Below, in pieces: positions 44,312 through 52,906 of a stretch of 64,000 nt of DNA. Under the pieces are notes generated by a model that searched no databases, was not told where the DNA came from, and saw nothing but the letters and a program-made list of their open reading frames with translations. Source of the stretch: Polaribacter pectinis (GTDB lineage Bacteria; Bacteroidota; Bacteroidia; Flavobacteriales; Flavobacteriaceae); the NCBI RefSeq assembly GCF_014352875.1, contig NZ_CP060695.1, forward strand, positions 403,501-467,500, given 5' to 3'. Every line of letters begins with the position of its first letter. Within the stretch, counting starts at the first letter, position 1. The position numbers and the translations under genes are program-made.

Positions 44312-45211
44312 ATGATAAAAGTAGTTATTACAGGAAGTAACGGATTATTAGGGCAATCTTTATTGAATTTATTACTTCAAGAAAAAGAAATATATCAAGT
44401 TTATGGTTTCTCAAGAGGAGAAAATAGAAGCGGAAGAGAAGATTTTAACTACATTTCTATTGATATTACTAAAGAAGAATCTTTCAAAGAAGAACTTTTA
44501 CAAGTAAAACCAGATTTTATTATAAATACAGCAGCAATGACAAATGTTGATGCGTGTGAAAATAATAAACAAGAATGTGATGCTTTAAATATTGATGTAG
44601 TAAAAACGTTAGTAAAAGTTTCTGAAGAGATAAATACACATATTATTCATATTTCCACAGATTTTATTTTTGATGGTAAAAAAGGATATTATAAAGAAAC
44701 AGACACTCCAAATCCGTTAAGTTATTATGGATTATCTAAATTGAAATCTGAAGAAGTTCTAACCAATTCTAGGATTGATTTTACAGTTTTAAGAACCATT
44801 TTGGTTTATGGAAAAGTGTTTGATATGAGCAGAAGTAATATTGTACTTTGGGTGAAACAAATGTTGGAAGACAAAAAAGAGATTAATATTGTAGACGATC
44901 AATATAGAACACCAACTTATGTAGAAGATTTAGCAATAGCATGCAAGATTTCTATGGATAAAAAAGCAATTGGAATTTTTAATATTTCGTCCAATACATT
45001 ATTAAGTGTTTATGAAATTGCGCAACAAATTGCAGATACATTTGGTTTAGATAAAAGTTTTATAAAACCAATATCAACATCAACATTAAACCAGACAGCG
45101 CCAAGACCAGCAAAAACAGGTTTCAATTTATCAAAAACCAATAATGAATTAAATTTTTATCCTAAATCATTTAAAGAAGATCTTTTAATTTTCAAGGAAA
45201 CTTTATCATAA
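44312..45211 (+). CDS. dTDP-4-dehydrorhamnose reductase-like (RmlD) SDR protein
   Basis: 299 residues. N-terminal nucleotide-binding VVITGSNGLLGQSLLNLLLQ, INTAAMTNVDACE, STDFIFDGKKGYYKETDTPN and the catalytic YYGLSKLKSEE (YxxxK), all in RmlD/RfbD order. It would reduce a 4-keto sugar nucleotide. The absence of rmlA, rmlB and rmlC in the window leaves the true substrate open; a general extended SDR is an alternative. It is probably the third gene of the pspC-channel transcript. Confidence 0.82.
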   Translation: MIKVVITGSNGLLGQSLLNLLLQEKEIYQVYGFSRGENRSGREDFNYISIDITKEESFKEELLQVKPDFIINTAAMTNVDACENNKQECDALNIDVVKTLVKVSEEINTHIIHISTDFIFDGKKGYYKETDTPNPLSYYGLSKLKSEEVLTNSRIDFTVLRTILVYGKVFDMSRSNIVLWVKQMLEDKKEINIVDDQYRTPTYVEDLAIACKISMDKKAIGIFNISSNTLLSVYEIAQQIADTFGLDKSFIKPISTSTLNQTAPRPAKTGFNLSKTNNELNFYPKSFKEDLLIFKETLS

Positions 45212-45297
45212 AATTAGTTTTAACTCTCAAAACTTGCCAAAAGAGCATTTTTTTATGATATTGCGAGCTACTAATTAAAAAACTAATCAAATATATT

Positions 45298-46902
45298 ATG
45301 AAGAAAAAACTTCTATCACTGTTATTTTTAGCAGTACCATTATTAACATTTGCACAAGAAAAAGGTTTAGACCAAAAAATTGACGAAGCATTTGGTAACG
45401 CAACAGGATGGTTTGTGGATATTATATTTTATCAAATACCATTTTCAGAGAACGTTAGTATTTATTGGGTTTTATTTCCGCTTATTTTAGGAGCTTTATA
45501 TTTTACATTTTACTTCAATTTTATTAATTTCAAAGGTTTTTTTACATCAATAAATATCGTTAGAGGTAAGTATGATGAATTAGAAGGTAATGGTAAAAAA
45601 GGCGTTGAGGTTTCAGATAATGTTTCTAAAACAGATGGAGGTGATAACCCAGATACAATTAGAGTAGAAGGTCATCAAGGAGAAGTTTCTCATTTCCAAG
45701 CATTAACAGCGGCTTTATCAGCAACAGTTGGTTTAGGTAACATTGCTGGTGTTGCAATAGCAGTTTCTATTGGTGGAGCAGGAGCAACTTTTTGGATGAT
45801 AGTTGCCGGGTTTTTAGGAATGGCTTCTAAATTTGTAGAATGTACTTTAGGTGTAAAATATAGAGATATTGAAGCAGACGGAACTGTGTATGGAGGTCCA
45901 ATGTATTATCTAACAAAAGGATTAAAAAATAAAACTTTAGGTAAAGTTTTAGCAGCTTTATTTGCAGTATTTGTAATTGGAGGTTCTTTTGGTGGAGGTA
46001 ACATGTTTCAAGTAAATCAAGCTTTTCAACTAGTTGAGAATATTACAACTCCAATAGGAGGAGAATCTTTTTTACATGGTAAAGGATGGGCGTTTGGTTT
46101 AGTTATGGCAATTCTTGTTGGAATTGTAATTATTGGAGGAATAAAAAAAATAGCGAAAGTAACAGATAAAATAGTTCCTTTTATGGTGGCAATTTATGTA
46201 GCTGCATCGTTATTTGTGATTTTTGCAAATTATGACATGATTGGAGATGCATTTGCTCAAATTTTTAACGGAGCATTTAGTCCAGAAGGAATTGCTGGTG
46301 GAGCAGTTGGTGTTTTAGTGCAAGGATTTAGAAGAGCAGCTTTCTCAAACGAAGCTGGTATTGGTTCTGCTTCTATTGCGCATTCAGCAGTAAAAACAAA
46401 ATATGCAGCAAGTGAAGGTATGGTTGCTTTATTAGAGCCTTTTATCGATACAGTTGTAGTTTGTACTATGACAGCTTTAGTCTTAATTATTACAGGAAAT
46501 GTAACAGCGGAAAACGCTTCTTTAAATGATGCTCAAGCAATTTTATTAACTTCAGGTGCATTCGAATCAGCAATTTCTTGGTTCCCTTATGTGTTAACTG
46601 TTGCGGTTGTATTATTTGCATTTAGTTCTATGATTTCTTGGTCTTACTATGGTTTTCAAGGTTGGGCTTACTTATTTGGTAGATCTAAAAAAATGGAATA
46701 TGCTTACAAAGTAATTTTTTGTGTATTTGTGGTAATTGGTGCAGCAGCTAGTTTAGGCTCTGTAATTGGTTTCTCTGACGCAATGGTTTTTGCAATGATG
46801 GTACCAAACATGATTGGTCTTATCCTTTTAGCTCCAAAAGTAAAAGAAGAATTAAAGAAATACATGGATGCTATAAAAGCTGACAAGGCAGAAAAAGCAT
46901 AA
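45298..46902 (+). CDS. Alanine/glycine:cation symporter family protein (AGCS)
   Basis: 534 residues with about ten or eleven membrane helices. The AGCS signature runs through ALSATVGLGNIAGVAIAVSI and GGAGATFWMIVAGFLGMASK, and VQGFRRAAFSNEAGIGSASI near residue 350 is the second conserved block. The N-terminus looks like a signal peptide (LLSLLFLAVPLLTFAQE), usual for Bacteroidota members. It imports alanine or glycine with Na+ or H+. It stands alone, 86 nt after the RmlD-like gene. Confidence 0.93.
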   Translation: MKKKLLSLLFLAVPLLTFAQEKGLDQKIDEAFGNATGWFVDIIFYQIPFSENVSIYWVLFPLILGALYFTFYFNFINFKGFFTSINIVRGKYDELEGNGKKGVEVSDNVSKTDGGDNPDTIRVEGHQGEVSHFQALTAALSATVGLGNIAGVAIAVSIGGAGATFWMIVAGFLGMASKFVECTLGVKYRDIEADGTVYGGPMYYLTKGLKNKTLGKVLAALFAVFVIGGSFGGGNMFQVNQAFQLVENITTPIGGESFLHGKGWAFGLVMAILVGIVIIGGIKKIAKVTDKIVPFMVAIYVAASLFVIFANYDMIGDAFAQIFNGAFSPEGIAGGAVGVLVQGFRRAAFSNEAGIGSASIAHSAVKTKYAASEGMVALLEPFIDTVVVCTMTALVLIITGNVTAENASLNDAQAILLTSGAFESAISWFPYVLTVAVVLFAFSSMISWSYYGFQGWAYLFGRSKKMEYAYKVIFCVFVVIGAAASLGSVIGFSDAMVFAMMVPNMIGLILLAPKVKEELKKYMDAIKADKAEKA

Positions 46903-46911
46903 AATTTAATT

Positions 46912-47820
46912 ATGAACATATTTAAATCCCATTTCTGGTATAATAAAAGCCAAAGGAATGGGATTTTCTTTTTAATAATACTCATAGTATTATTCCAAGT
47001 TGCTATCTTTTTCGATGTGTTTTCTTCTAATGATAAAATCGTTTTAGAGAACCCAGAAATTTTAGCTTTTCAATCTGAAATAGATAGTTTAAAGAAAGTT
47101 GAATTTGAAAATAGAAAACCAAAAATCTATCCTTTCAACCCAAATTATATTACAGATTATAAAGGTGGACAGTTAGGAATGTCTTTAAGTGAAATAGATA
47201 GATTATTAGCATTTAGAAAAACGAATAAGTTTGTCAATTCCAAAAAAGAATTTCAGCAAATAACGAAAGTTTCAGATAGTTTGTTGAATAAAATTTCTCC
47301 ATATTTTAAATTCCCAGATTGGGTTGTAAAACGGAATCTAGAATTAGAAAGACAAAACTCTAATAAGCATATATTAAAAAATAAACAATCTACTGTAGAA
47401 GTGCCAATAAATAGAGTTTCTACAGCAGATATTAATAAAGCAACAATTATAGATTTACAATCTATAGACGGAGTAGGAGACAGGTTATCAGAAAGAATTA
47501 TAAAATACAGAACAAAATTGCATGGTTTTTCTTTGAATAGTCAATTGTATGAAGTTTGGGGTTTAGACAAACAAATTGCGAATAAAATTTTGTCAAATTT
47601 TAAAATTTTAGAAAAACCAATTATTAAAAAAGAAAATATTAACACTATTGAATTTAAACAATTACTTAAGAATCCTTACATAAATTATAATTTATGTGTT
47701 AAAATTTTTAATTATAGAGACGAAGTTGCTGAACTTCAAGATATTTCCGAATTAAAAAATATCGAAGGTTTTCCGTTAGATAAATATGAGAGAATAGTCT
47801 TATATTTGATGGCAGAATAA
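46912..47820 (+). CDS. Helix-hairpin-helix (ComEA-like) protein
   Basis: 302 residues. A short basic N-terminus (NKSQRNGIFF) and one membrane helix (LIILIVLFQVAIFFDVF) are followed by three HhH-like units: GMSLSEIDRLLAFRK (about 65-120), DINKATIIDLQSIDGVGDRLSERIIKYR (about 175-210), and FKQLLKNPYINYNLCVKIFNYR (about 245-300). The arrangement resembles ComEA DNA receptors, with the HhH part outside the inner membrane. A role in DNA uptake is plausible but unproven. It starts 9 nt after the AGCS gene. Confidence 0.8.
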   Translation: MNIFKSHFWYNKSQRNGIFFLIILIVLFQVAIFFDVFSSNDKIVLENPEILAFQSEIDSLKKVEFENRKPKIYPFNPNYITDYKGGQLGMSLSEIDRLLAFRKTNKFVNSKKEFQQITKVSDSLLNKISPYFKFPDWVVKRNLELERQNSNKHILKNKQSTVEVPINRVSTADINKATIIDLQSIDGVGDRLSERIIKYRTKLHGFSLNSQLYEVWGLDKQIANKILSNFKILEKPIIKKENINTIEFKQLLKNPYINYNLCVKIFNYRDEVAELQDISELKNIEGFPLDKYERIVLYLMAE

Positions 47821-47840
47821 ACAACTCAAACTAGTGCTAC

Positions 47841-49007
47841 ATGAATAGTATGTATTTTACCGAAGAACACGAAGCTTTTCGTGCAAGTTTTAAAGAATTT
47901 TTGAAAAAAGAAGTAGTACCTCACATAGAAAAGTGGGAGAAAACAGGAACTATAGAACGTTTCATTTGGAAAAAGTTTGGAGAAATGGGGTACTTTGGTT
48001 TAAATACTCCAGAAGAATTTGGTGGAATGGGGTTAGACCTTTTTTACACAGTAATTTTTTTAGAAGAATTACAGAAAGTAAATTCTGGAGGATTTGCAGC
48101 AGCAATGTGGGCACACGAATATTTAGCAATGACACACCTTAATAAAGAAGGTGACGATTTTATCAAAAATAAATATTTAGTACCAAGTGTAGAAGGAGAT
48201 ATGATTGGTTGTTTGTGTATCACAGAACCTTTTGGTGGGTCAGATGTTGCAGGAATGCGTTCAACAGCAATAAAGCAAGGAGATAAATACATTTTAAATG
48301 GTTCAAAAACGTTTATTACAAACGGAATTTATTCAGACTATTTAATTGTTGCTGCAAAAACAGATCCTACAGACAAGTATAAAGGAATTAGTATTTTTGT
48401 TGTAGATAGAGATGCAAAAGGAGTTTCTGCAACTAAATTAGATAAATTAGGTTGGAGAGCTTCAGATACAGGAGAAATTGCATTCGATAATGTAGAAATT
48501 CCAGCTTCAAACTTAATGGGAGAAGAAGGGAAAGGTTTTCCATATATTATGCAACATTTCGCTTTAGAGCGTTTAATTATGGGAATTAACGCACACGCAA
48601 GAGCAGAATACGCAGTAGAATATGCAATTGGTTACATGCAAGAACGTGTTGCTTTTGGTAAATCTTTAGATAGGTTTCAAGTTTTAAGGCACAAAATTGC
48701 TGAAATGGCAAGTAGAGTAGATATGTGTAAAGAATATAATTACTCAATTACAAAGAGATTAAATGACGGTCAATATGTTGTAAAAGAAGCGAGTATGTCA
48801 AAGATGCTGTCAACAAAAATGGCAGATGAAGTAATTTATGATGCGTTACAAATGTTGGGCGGTTATGGTTATATGGAAGATTATCCAATGGCACGTTTAT
48901 TAAGAGATAGTAGATTAGGGCCAATTGGAGGAGGAACTTCAGAAATCTTAAAAGAGATTATAGCTAAAATGGTAATTGATAACAAAGAGTATAAGCCAGC
49001 TACTTAA
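47841..49007 (+). CDS. Acyl-CoA dehydrogenase
   Basis: 388 residues, full length for a flavin-dependent acyl-CoA dehydrogenase. CITEPFGGSDVAGM and ITNGIYSDYLIVAAKT are the FAD and substrate motifs; YMQERVAFGKSL and MLGGYGYMEDYPMARLLRDS follow. The position of the usual catalytic glutamate near the C-terminus is glycine (PIGGGTSEI), while a glutamate is present in FALERLIMG (E243), the site used by isovaleryl- and long-chain-type enzymes. It oxidises an acyl-CoA at the 2,3-position; a branched- or long-chain substrate is likely (inference). Confidence 0.93.
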   Translation: MNSMYFTEEHEAFRASFKEFLKKEVVPHIEKWEKTGTIERFIWKKFGEMGYFGLNTPEEFGGMGLDLFYTVIFLEELQKVNSGGFAAAMWAHEYLAMTHLNKEGDDFIKNKYLVPSVEGDMIGCLCITEPFGGSDVAGMRSTAIKQGDKYILNGSKTFITNGIYSDYLIVAAKTDPTDKYKGISIFVVDRDAKGVSATKLDKLGWRASDTGEIAFDNVEIPASNLMGEEGKGFPYIMQHFALERLIMGINAHARAEYAVEYAIGYMQERVAFGKSLDRFQVLRHKIAEMASRVDMCKEYNYSITKRLNDGQYVVKEASMSKMLSTKMADEVIYDALQMLGGYGYMEDYPMARLLRDSRLGPIGGGTSEILKEIIAKMVIDNKEYKPAT

Positions 49008-49022
49008 TTTTTAAAACTCAAA

Positions 49023-49058
49023 AATATCCTACAAGAATTCAAACACCTGTAGGATATT
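49023..49058 (+). terminator. Terminator after the acyl-CoA dehydrogenase gene
   Basis: AATATCCTACA/TGTAGGATATT, a perfect 11-bp stem (49023-49033 with 49048-49058) with a 14-nt loop, followed by ATATTTTG. Located 15 nt after the stop codon. Confidence 0.7.
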
Positions 49059-49093
49059 ATATTTTGATTAAGAAATAACTGTAAACTCATTTT

Positions 49094-49172
49094 GGGCGTT
49101 CCCTAAAAAGGTCGGGCTTTACGTTATATCTTTTTCATAAAAAAAAAAGGATACCACTTCAATCCCTAACGC
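49094..49172 (-). repeat. Dispersed non-coding repeat, copy B
   Basis: On the minus strand it begins GCGTTAGGGATTGAAG and ends with AAAGCCCGACC followed by GGGAACGCCC. It lies in the 304-nt gap between the acyl-CoA dehydrogenase gene and rpsU; the rest of the gap holds a terminator and the rpsU promoter. It shares both ends with copies A (908-986) and C (3936-4076). Confidence 0.65.
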
Positions 49173-49207
49173 AAATTCAGAATGTGAAAATAATTTACTT
49201 TTTAGAA

Positions 49208-49237
49208 TTGTCAATTCATAATTTGTAATTACATTTG
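49208..49237 (+). promoter_or_regulatory. rpsU promoter
   Basis: TTG (49208-49210), a 19-nt spacer and TACATTTG (49230-49237) give a textbook Bacteroidota promoter. The transcript should start near 49243, leaving a leader of about 70 nt before rpsU. Confidence 0.7.
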
Positions 49238-49297
49238 CAGTCCAAAAAATAAATCAAATAGTTTAAATACTATTCAAAATATAAAGATACTATGAAG

Positions 49298-49304
49298 GGA
49301 GGTG
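49298..49304 (+). promoter_or_regulatory. Strong Shine-Dalgarno of rpsU
   Basis: GGAGGTG, seven bases fully complementary to the CACCUCC of the 16S tail, 7 nt before the ATG, within AAGGGAGGTG. It is the only strong site I saw in this window. In Flavobacterium, S21 is known to help hide the anti-Shine-Dalgarno, so a strong site on its own gene fits autogenous control. Confidence 0.85.
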
Positions 49305-49311
49305 CCAACTT

Positions 49312-49509
49312 ATGTTAATTATACCTATTAAAGAAGGAGAAAATATAGATAGAGCTTTAAAACGTTACAAACGAAAATTTGATCGTACGAAGACAATGAA
49401 GAACTTACGTAATAGAAAGAACTTCACAAAACCTTCTGTAGCAAAAAGAGCTCAAAGAATTAAAGCTTCTTATGTACAAAGATTAAGAACACAAGAAGAA
49501 GTAGGTTAG
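49312..49509 (+). CDS. rpsU: 30S ribosomal protein S21
   Basis: 65 residues, very basic: MLIIPIKEGENIDRALKRYK and the conserved RKNFTKPSVAKRAQRIKASY. S21 binds the 3' end region of 16S rRNA near the mRNA exit. The gene has its own promoter, an unusually strong Shine-Dalgarno and a perfect terminator, so it forms a separate unit ahead of the recombinase gene. Confidence 0.96.
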   Translation: MLIIPIKEGENIDRALKRYKRKFDRTKTMKNLRNRKNFTKPSVAKRAQRIKASYVQRLRTQEEVG

Positions 49510-49535
49510 AAATAACTTGTTTTTCTGAAATAATT

Positions 49536-49569
49536 AACTCGTAATACAATATGTATTACGAGTTTTTTT
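49536..49569 (+). terminator. rpsU terminator
   Basis: AACTCGTAATAC/GTATTACGAGTT, a perfect 12-bp stem (49536-49547 with 49553-49564) with a 5-nt loop, ending in a seven-T run (49563-49569). Read-through may feed the xerC-like gene, whose start is 44 nt on. Confidence 0.9.
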
Positions 49570-49612
49570 GTGCAATTTTTTGTAGTTTTACTATAAAATA
49601 ATACCACACAAT

Positions 49613-50500
49613 TTGATTGATTCTTTTTTAGAATACTTGTCTTTAGAGAAAAAATATTCAGTACATACTATTACTGCATATAAGAACGATCTAATTTCGT
49701 TTAGAGATTTTGTTCAAACTGAATATGAACAAGTAGATTTATTACAAGTTCACTATTCGCAAATAAGAAGCTGGATTGTAAGCTTGGTAAATGTAGAAAC
49801 ATCTAACAGAACCATAAATAGAAAAATAAGTTCTTTAAAATCTTTCTACAAGTTTTTACAAAAGACAAAACAAATTGAAGGAAACCCTCTAGCTAAACAC
49901 AAAGCTTTAAAAGTTGCAAAAAAAGTTCAAGTTCCTTTTTCTTCCAAAGAAATAAATTCTGTAATAAGTAATATAAGTTTAGAAGACGATTTTGTTTCAG
50001 TTAGAAATAAATTAATTGTAGAATTATTTTATTCAACAGGTATAAGAAGAACTGAACTTATAAACATAAAAGAACATCAAATTAGCTTTTCAGATAAAAC
50101 CATAAAAGTTCTCGGTAAAAGAAACAAAGAGCGATTTGCGCCTTTGTTGGATTCGGTTTTAGAAACACTAAAAAAATATGTAGAGCTAAAGAAAGAATAT
50201 TCAAGAGGTTTAGAAGAATTATTCATAACAGAAAAAGGAAATAAAATTTACGAAACACTTGTCTACAGAATTATAAATTCTTACTTTAGTGAAGTCTCAT
50301 CAAAGGTTAAAAAGAGTCCTCATATTTTAAGGCATTCTTTTGCAACACACCTATTAAATGAAGGGGCTGATTTAAATTCGGTTAAAGAATTGCTAGGGCA
50401 TTCTTCTTTAGCTTCAACGCAAGTCTATACACATAATAGTCTTGATGCAATAAAAAAAGTGTATAACCAAGCTCACCCTAGGAGCAACAAAAAAGTATGA
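49613..50500 (+). CDS. xerC: Tyrosine recombinase, XerC/XerD type
   Basis: 295 residues from a TTG start. N-terminal SAM-like core-binding domain (DSFLEYLSLEKKYSVHTITAY) and catalytic domain with R145 (TGIRRTEL), K169, H237-x-x-R240 (HILRHSFATHLL), H263 (LGHSSL) and nucleophile Y272. Length and motifs fit the chromosome-dimer recombinases. The position between rpsU and hpf is typical of flavobacteria, so it is a housekeeping gene rather than a phage integrase. XerC rather than XerD is my choice by context; the dif site is not in view. Confidence 0.85.
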   Translation: MIDSFLEYLSLEKKYSVHTITAYKNDLISFRDFVQTEYEQVDLLQVHYSQIRSWIVSLVNVETSNRTINRKISSLKSFYKFLQKTKQIEGNPLAKHKALKVAKKVQVPFSSKEINSVISNISLEDDFVSVRNKLIVELFYSTGIRRTELINIKEHQISFSDKTIKVLGKRNKERFAPLLDSVLETLKKYVELKKEYSRGLEELFITEKGNKIYETLVYRIINSYFSEVSSKVKKSPHILRHSFATHLLNEGADLNSVKELLGHSSLASTQVYTHNSLDAIKKVYNQAHPRSNKKV

Positions 50501-50503
50501 TTT

Positions 50504-50812
50504 ATGAAAGTATTCACACAGTCAGTTAATTTTAATGCAGATAATGAGTTAATTAAATTTGTAGAAAAAAAGGTAGAATCTTTGGTTAAGTATCATGATA
50601 AGATAGTAGATGCAGAGGTTTTTTTAAAAGTTCAAAATACCAGTGATAAAGAAAATAAAATAACAGAAATTAAAATAAATATACCTGGAAGTGAATTAAT
50701 TGTAAAAAGAGAAACAAAAACCTTTGAAGAAGGTGTAAATGCGGCTGTAGACAATTTAAAAAGGCAGTTAAAAAGATCAAAAGAGAAGCATAGAGATTCT
50801 TTAACTTCATAA
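50504..50812 (+). CDS. hpf: Short ribosome hibernation promoting factor (HPF/RaiA)
   Basis: 102 residues: VKVFTQSVNFNADNELIKFVEKK-type start, the beta-strand VDAEVFLKVQNTSDKENKITEIKI, and the basic C-terminal helix LKRQLKRSKEKHRD. It binds the 30S A/P sites and stabilises idle ribosomes in slow growth. It starts 4 nt after the recombinase stop codon and is likely co-transcribed with it. It lies just before the tRNA-tuf operon. Confidence 0.9.
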   Translation: MKVFTQSVNFNADNELIKFVEKKVESLVKYHDKIVDAEVFLKVQNTSDKENKITEIKINIPGSELIVKRETKTFEEGVNAAVDNLKRQLKRSKEKHRDSLTS

Positions 50813-50868
50813 AGTGAAAAAAAAGTAAAAAAAAAACAAAAAAAGTTTTAGAATATAAAAAAACTTTA

Positions 50869-50876
50869 TACATTTG
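50869..50876 (+). promoter_or_regulatory. -7 promoter element of the tRNA-tuf operon
   Basis: TACATTTG, an exact TAnnTTTG match, with GTTTTAG about 19 nt upstream as -33 region. It lies 40 nt before tRNA-Thr(TGT). Confidence 0.65.
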
Positions 50877-50916
50877 CAATCCGTTAGAAATAGCGGGTTG
50901 TTTTTTTGAAACAAAA

Positions 50917-50990
50917 GCCGATGTAGCTCAGCTGGCTAGAGCAGCTGATTTGTAATCAGCAGGTCGTGGGTTCGAGTCCCTCCATCGGCT
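50917..50990 (+). tRNA. tRNA-Thr (anticodon TGT)
   Basis: 74 nt. Acceptor GCCGATG pairs with CATCGGC, discriminator T. Anticodon arm GCTGA-TTTGTAA-TCAGC gives TGT. T-loop TTCGAGT is present. The 3' CCA is not encoded. Confidence 0.95.
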
Positions 50991-51031
50991 CAAAAAAAAC
51001 AAAAATAAGTTCATTAAAATAGTAAATTAAA

Positions 51032-51113
51032 GGGGAGATACTCAAGCGGCCAACGAGGACGGACTGTAACTCCGTTGACTACGTCTTCGCAGGTTCGAAT
51101 CCTGCTCTCCCCA
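51032..51113 (+). tRNA. tRNA-Tyr (anticodon GTA)
   Basis: 82 nt class II tRNA with a long variable arm. Acceptor GGGGAGA pairs with TCTCCCC, discriminator A. Anticodon arm ACGGA-CTGTAAC-TCCGT gives GTA. Confidence 0.95.
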
Positions 51114-51126
51114 CAATTTACATATT

Positions 51127-51199
51127 GCGAAAGTAGCTCAGTTGGTAGAGCGTCAGCCTTCCAAGCTGAATGTCGCCGGTTCGAACCCGGTCTTTCGCT
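51127..51199 (+). tRNA. tRNA-Gly (anticodon TCC)
   Basis: 73 nt. Acceptor GCGAAAG pairs with CTTTCGC, discriminator T. Anticodon arm TCAGC-CTTCCAA-GCTGA gives TCC. Confidence 0.95.
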
Positions 51200-51214
51200 C
51201 AAAATTATCAACAA

Positions 51215-51287
51215 GCCGGTGTAGCTCAGTTGGTAGAGCGCATCCTTGGTAGGGATGAGGTCGTGGGTTCAAATCCCATCGCTGGCT
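51215..51287 (+). tRNA. tRNA-Thr (anticodon GGT)
   Basis: 73 nt. Acceptor GCCGGTG pairs with CGCTGGC using two G-U pairs, discriminator T. Anticodon arm CATCC-TTGGTAG-GGATG gives GGT. Confidence 0.95.
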
Positions 51288-51348
51288 CATTTAATACGTA
51301 TTATTAGACACTAAATATATTTAAACTAAGAATTAAAAATCAATAATT

Positions 51349-52536
51349 ATGGCAAAAGGAACTTTTGACCGTTCGAAACCACACTTAAACATTGGTACTA
51401 TCGGACACGTAGATCACGGTAAAACAACTTTAACTGCGGCTATTACTAAAGTATTAGCTGATGCAGGATTCTCTGAAGCTAGATCTTTTGATCAGATTGA
51501 TAATGCTCCGGAAGAAAAAGAAAGAGGTATTACAATTAACACTTCTCATGTAGAGTATCAAACAGCAAATCGTCACTATGCACACGTTGACTGTCCAGGT
51601 CACGCGGATTATGTAAAGAACATGGTTACTGGTGCTGCTCAAATGGATGGAGCTATTTTAGTGGTTGCGGCTACTGATGGTCCAATGCCACAAACAAGAG
51701 AGCATATATTATTAGGTCGTCAGGTTGGTATTCCACGTATCGTTGTTTTCTTAAACAAGGTTGATATGGTTGACGATGAAGAACTTTTAGAATTGGTAGA
51801 TATGGAAGTTAGAGAATTATTATCTTTCTATGAGTATGATGGAGATAATGGTCCTGTAGTTTCAGGTTCTGCTTTAGGAGCATTAAATGGTGAGCAAAAA
51901 TGGGTTGATACTGTGTTAGAATTAATGGCGCAAGTTGATGCTTGGATTGAAGAGCCTTTAAGAGAGGTTGATAAAGATTTCTTAATGCCAGTTGAGGACG
52001 TATTTTCAATTACTGGTCGTGGAACTGTAGCTACAGGTCGTATCGAAACAGGTATTGCTAATACTGGAGATGTTGTTGATATTATTGGTATGGGTGCTGA
52101 AAAAATGACATCTACTATTACTGGTATCGAAATGTTCCGTCAAATTTTAGATAGAGGTGAGGCTGGAGATAATGCAGGTATCTTATTAAGAGGTATTGCA
52201 AAAGAAGATATCAAAAGAGGAATGGTAATCTGTAAGCCAGGTTCTGTAACTCCACATGCTAAATTTAAGGCTGAGGTTTATATCCTTAAAAAAGAAGAAG
52301 GTGGACGTCATACTCCATTCCATAACAACTATCGTCCACAGTTCTATGTAAGAACTACAGATGTAACAGGTACAATTAATTTACCTTCAGGAGTTGAAAT
52401 GGTAATGCCAGGTGATAACTTAACAATTACTGTAGACTTAATTCAAGCAATTGCATTAAATGTTGGTTTACGTTTTGCAATCCGTGAGGGTGGTAGAACT
52501 GTAGGAGCAGGTCAGGTAACTGAATTATTAGATTAA
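51349..52536 (+). CDS. tuf: Elongation factor Tu
   Basis: 395 residues, full length. GTP-binding motifs: [10 protein letters not shown] (P-loop), [12 protein letters not shown] (switch I), [12 protein letters not shown] and NKVDMVDD; domains 2 and 3 follow, ending [12 protein letters not shown]-Tu brings aminoacyl-tRNA to the ribosome. The codon choice is more selective than that of neighbours, as expected for high expression. It is transcribed with the four tRNAs upstream and probably with tRNA-Trp, secE and nusG downstream. Confidence 0.98.
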   Translation: MAKGTFDRSKPHLNIGTIGHVDHGKTTLTAAITKVLADAGFSEARSFDQIDNAPEEKERGITINTSHVEYQTANRHYAHVDCPGHADYVKNMVTGAAQMDGAILVVAATDGPMPQTREHILLGRQVGIPRIVVFLNKVDMVDDEELLELVDMEVRELLSFYEYDGDNGPVVSGSALGALNGEQKWVDTVLELMAQVDAWIEEPLREVDKDFLMPVEDVFSITGRGTVATGRIETGIANTGDVVDIIGMGAEKMTSTITGIEMFRQILDRGEAGDNAGILLRGIAKEDIKRGMVICKPGSVTPHAKFKAEVYILKKEEGGRHTPFHNNYRPQFYVRTTDVTGTINLPSGVEMVMPGDNLTITVDLIQAIALNVGLRFAIREGGRTVGAGQVTELLD

Positions 52537-52569
52537 TATTACATTAATTTTTTAATTGATAAACATTTA

Positions 52570-52599
52570 AAAGGTATCCCGTTTTTACGGGATGCCTTT
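52570..52599 (+). terminator. Hairpin between tuf and tRNA-Trp
   Basis: AAAGGTATCCCG/CGGGATGCCTTT, a 12-bp stem with one T-G pair and a 6-nt loop. No strong T tract follows, so it may be a partial terminator or a processing signal rather than a full stop. Confidence 0.5.
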
Positions 52600-52616
52600 A
52601 TCAATGAAAATAATAA

Positions 52617-52688
52617 ACGGGCGTAGTTCAGCGGTAGAGCACTGGTCTCCAAAACCAGCTGTCGGGAGTTCGAATCTCTCCGCCCGTG
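52617..52688 (+). tRNA. tRNA-Trp (anticodon CCA)
   Basis: 72 nt. Acceptor ACGGGCG pairs with CGCCCGT, discriminator G. Anticodon arm CTGGT-CTCCAAA-ACCAG gives CCA. It ends 18 nt before the secE start codon. Confidence 0.95.
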
Positions 52689-52706
52689 CAAAACATAAAA
52701 AGAAAC

Positions 52707-52904
52707 ATGAACTTTATTCAATATATCAAAGATTCTTTTGACGAATTAAATAACCATATGACGTGGATTTCTAAAGAAGACGCTCAAAAGACAACTGTAA
52801 CTGTAGCTGTTTTTACAATTTTGTTTGCATTAGCAGTAGCTGGTATAGATTATGTTTTTCAAACGGGATTAGATAACTTTTTTGGAATGTTTAAATCTAA
52901 TTAA
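52707..52904 (+). CDS. secE: Preprotein translocase subunit SecE
   Basis: 65 residues from the ATG at 52707; an upstream in-frame start lies inside tRNA-Trp and is rejected. MNFIQYIKDSFDELNNHMTW is followed by an amphipathic helix and a single membrane helix (TVAVFTILFALAVAGIDYVF), the minimal SecE form. It stabilises the SecYEG channel. It is 2 nt upstream of nusG. Confidence 0.93.
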   Translation: MNFIQYIKDSFDELNNHMTWISKEDAQKTTVTVAVFTILFALAVAGIDYVFQTGLDNFFGMFKSN

Positions 52905-52906
52905 TT

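Noticed and set aside
49613..50500. Tyrosine recombinase as a sign of a prophage or genomic island
   Set aside because: It sits between rpsU and hpf in a conserved housekeeping setting, has the length and motifs of XerC/XerD, and no attachment repeats or phage genes are nearby.
52686..52706. Longer SecE starting inside tRNA-Trp
   Set aside because: The start would lie within the tRNA acceptor stem; the ATG at 52707 gives the usual SecE N-terminus.
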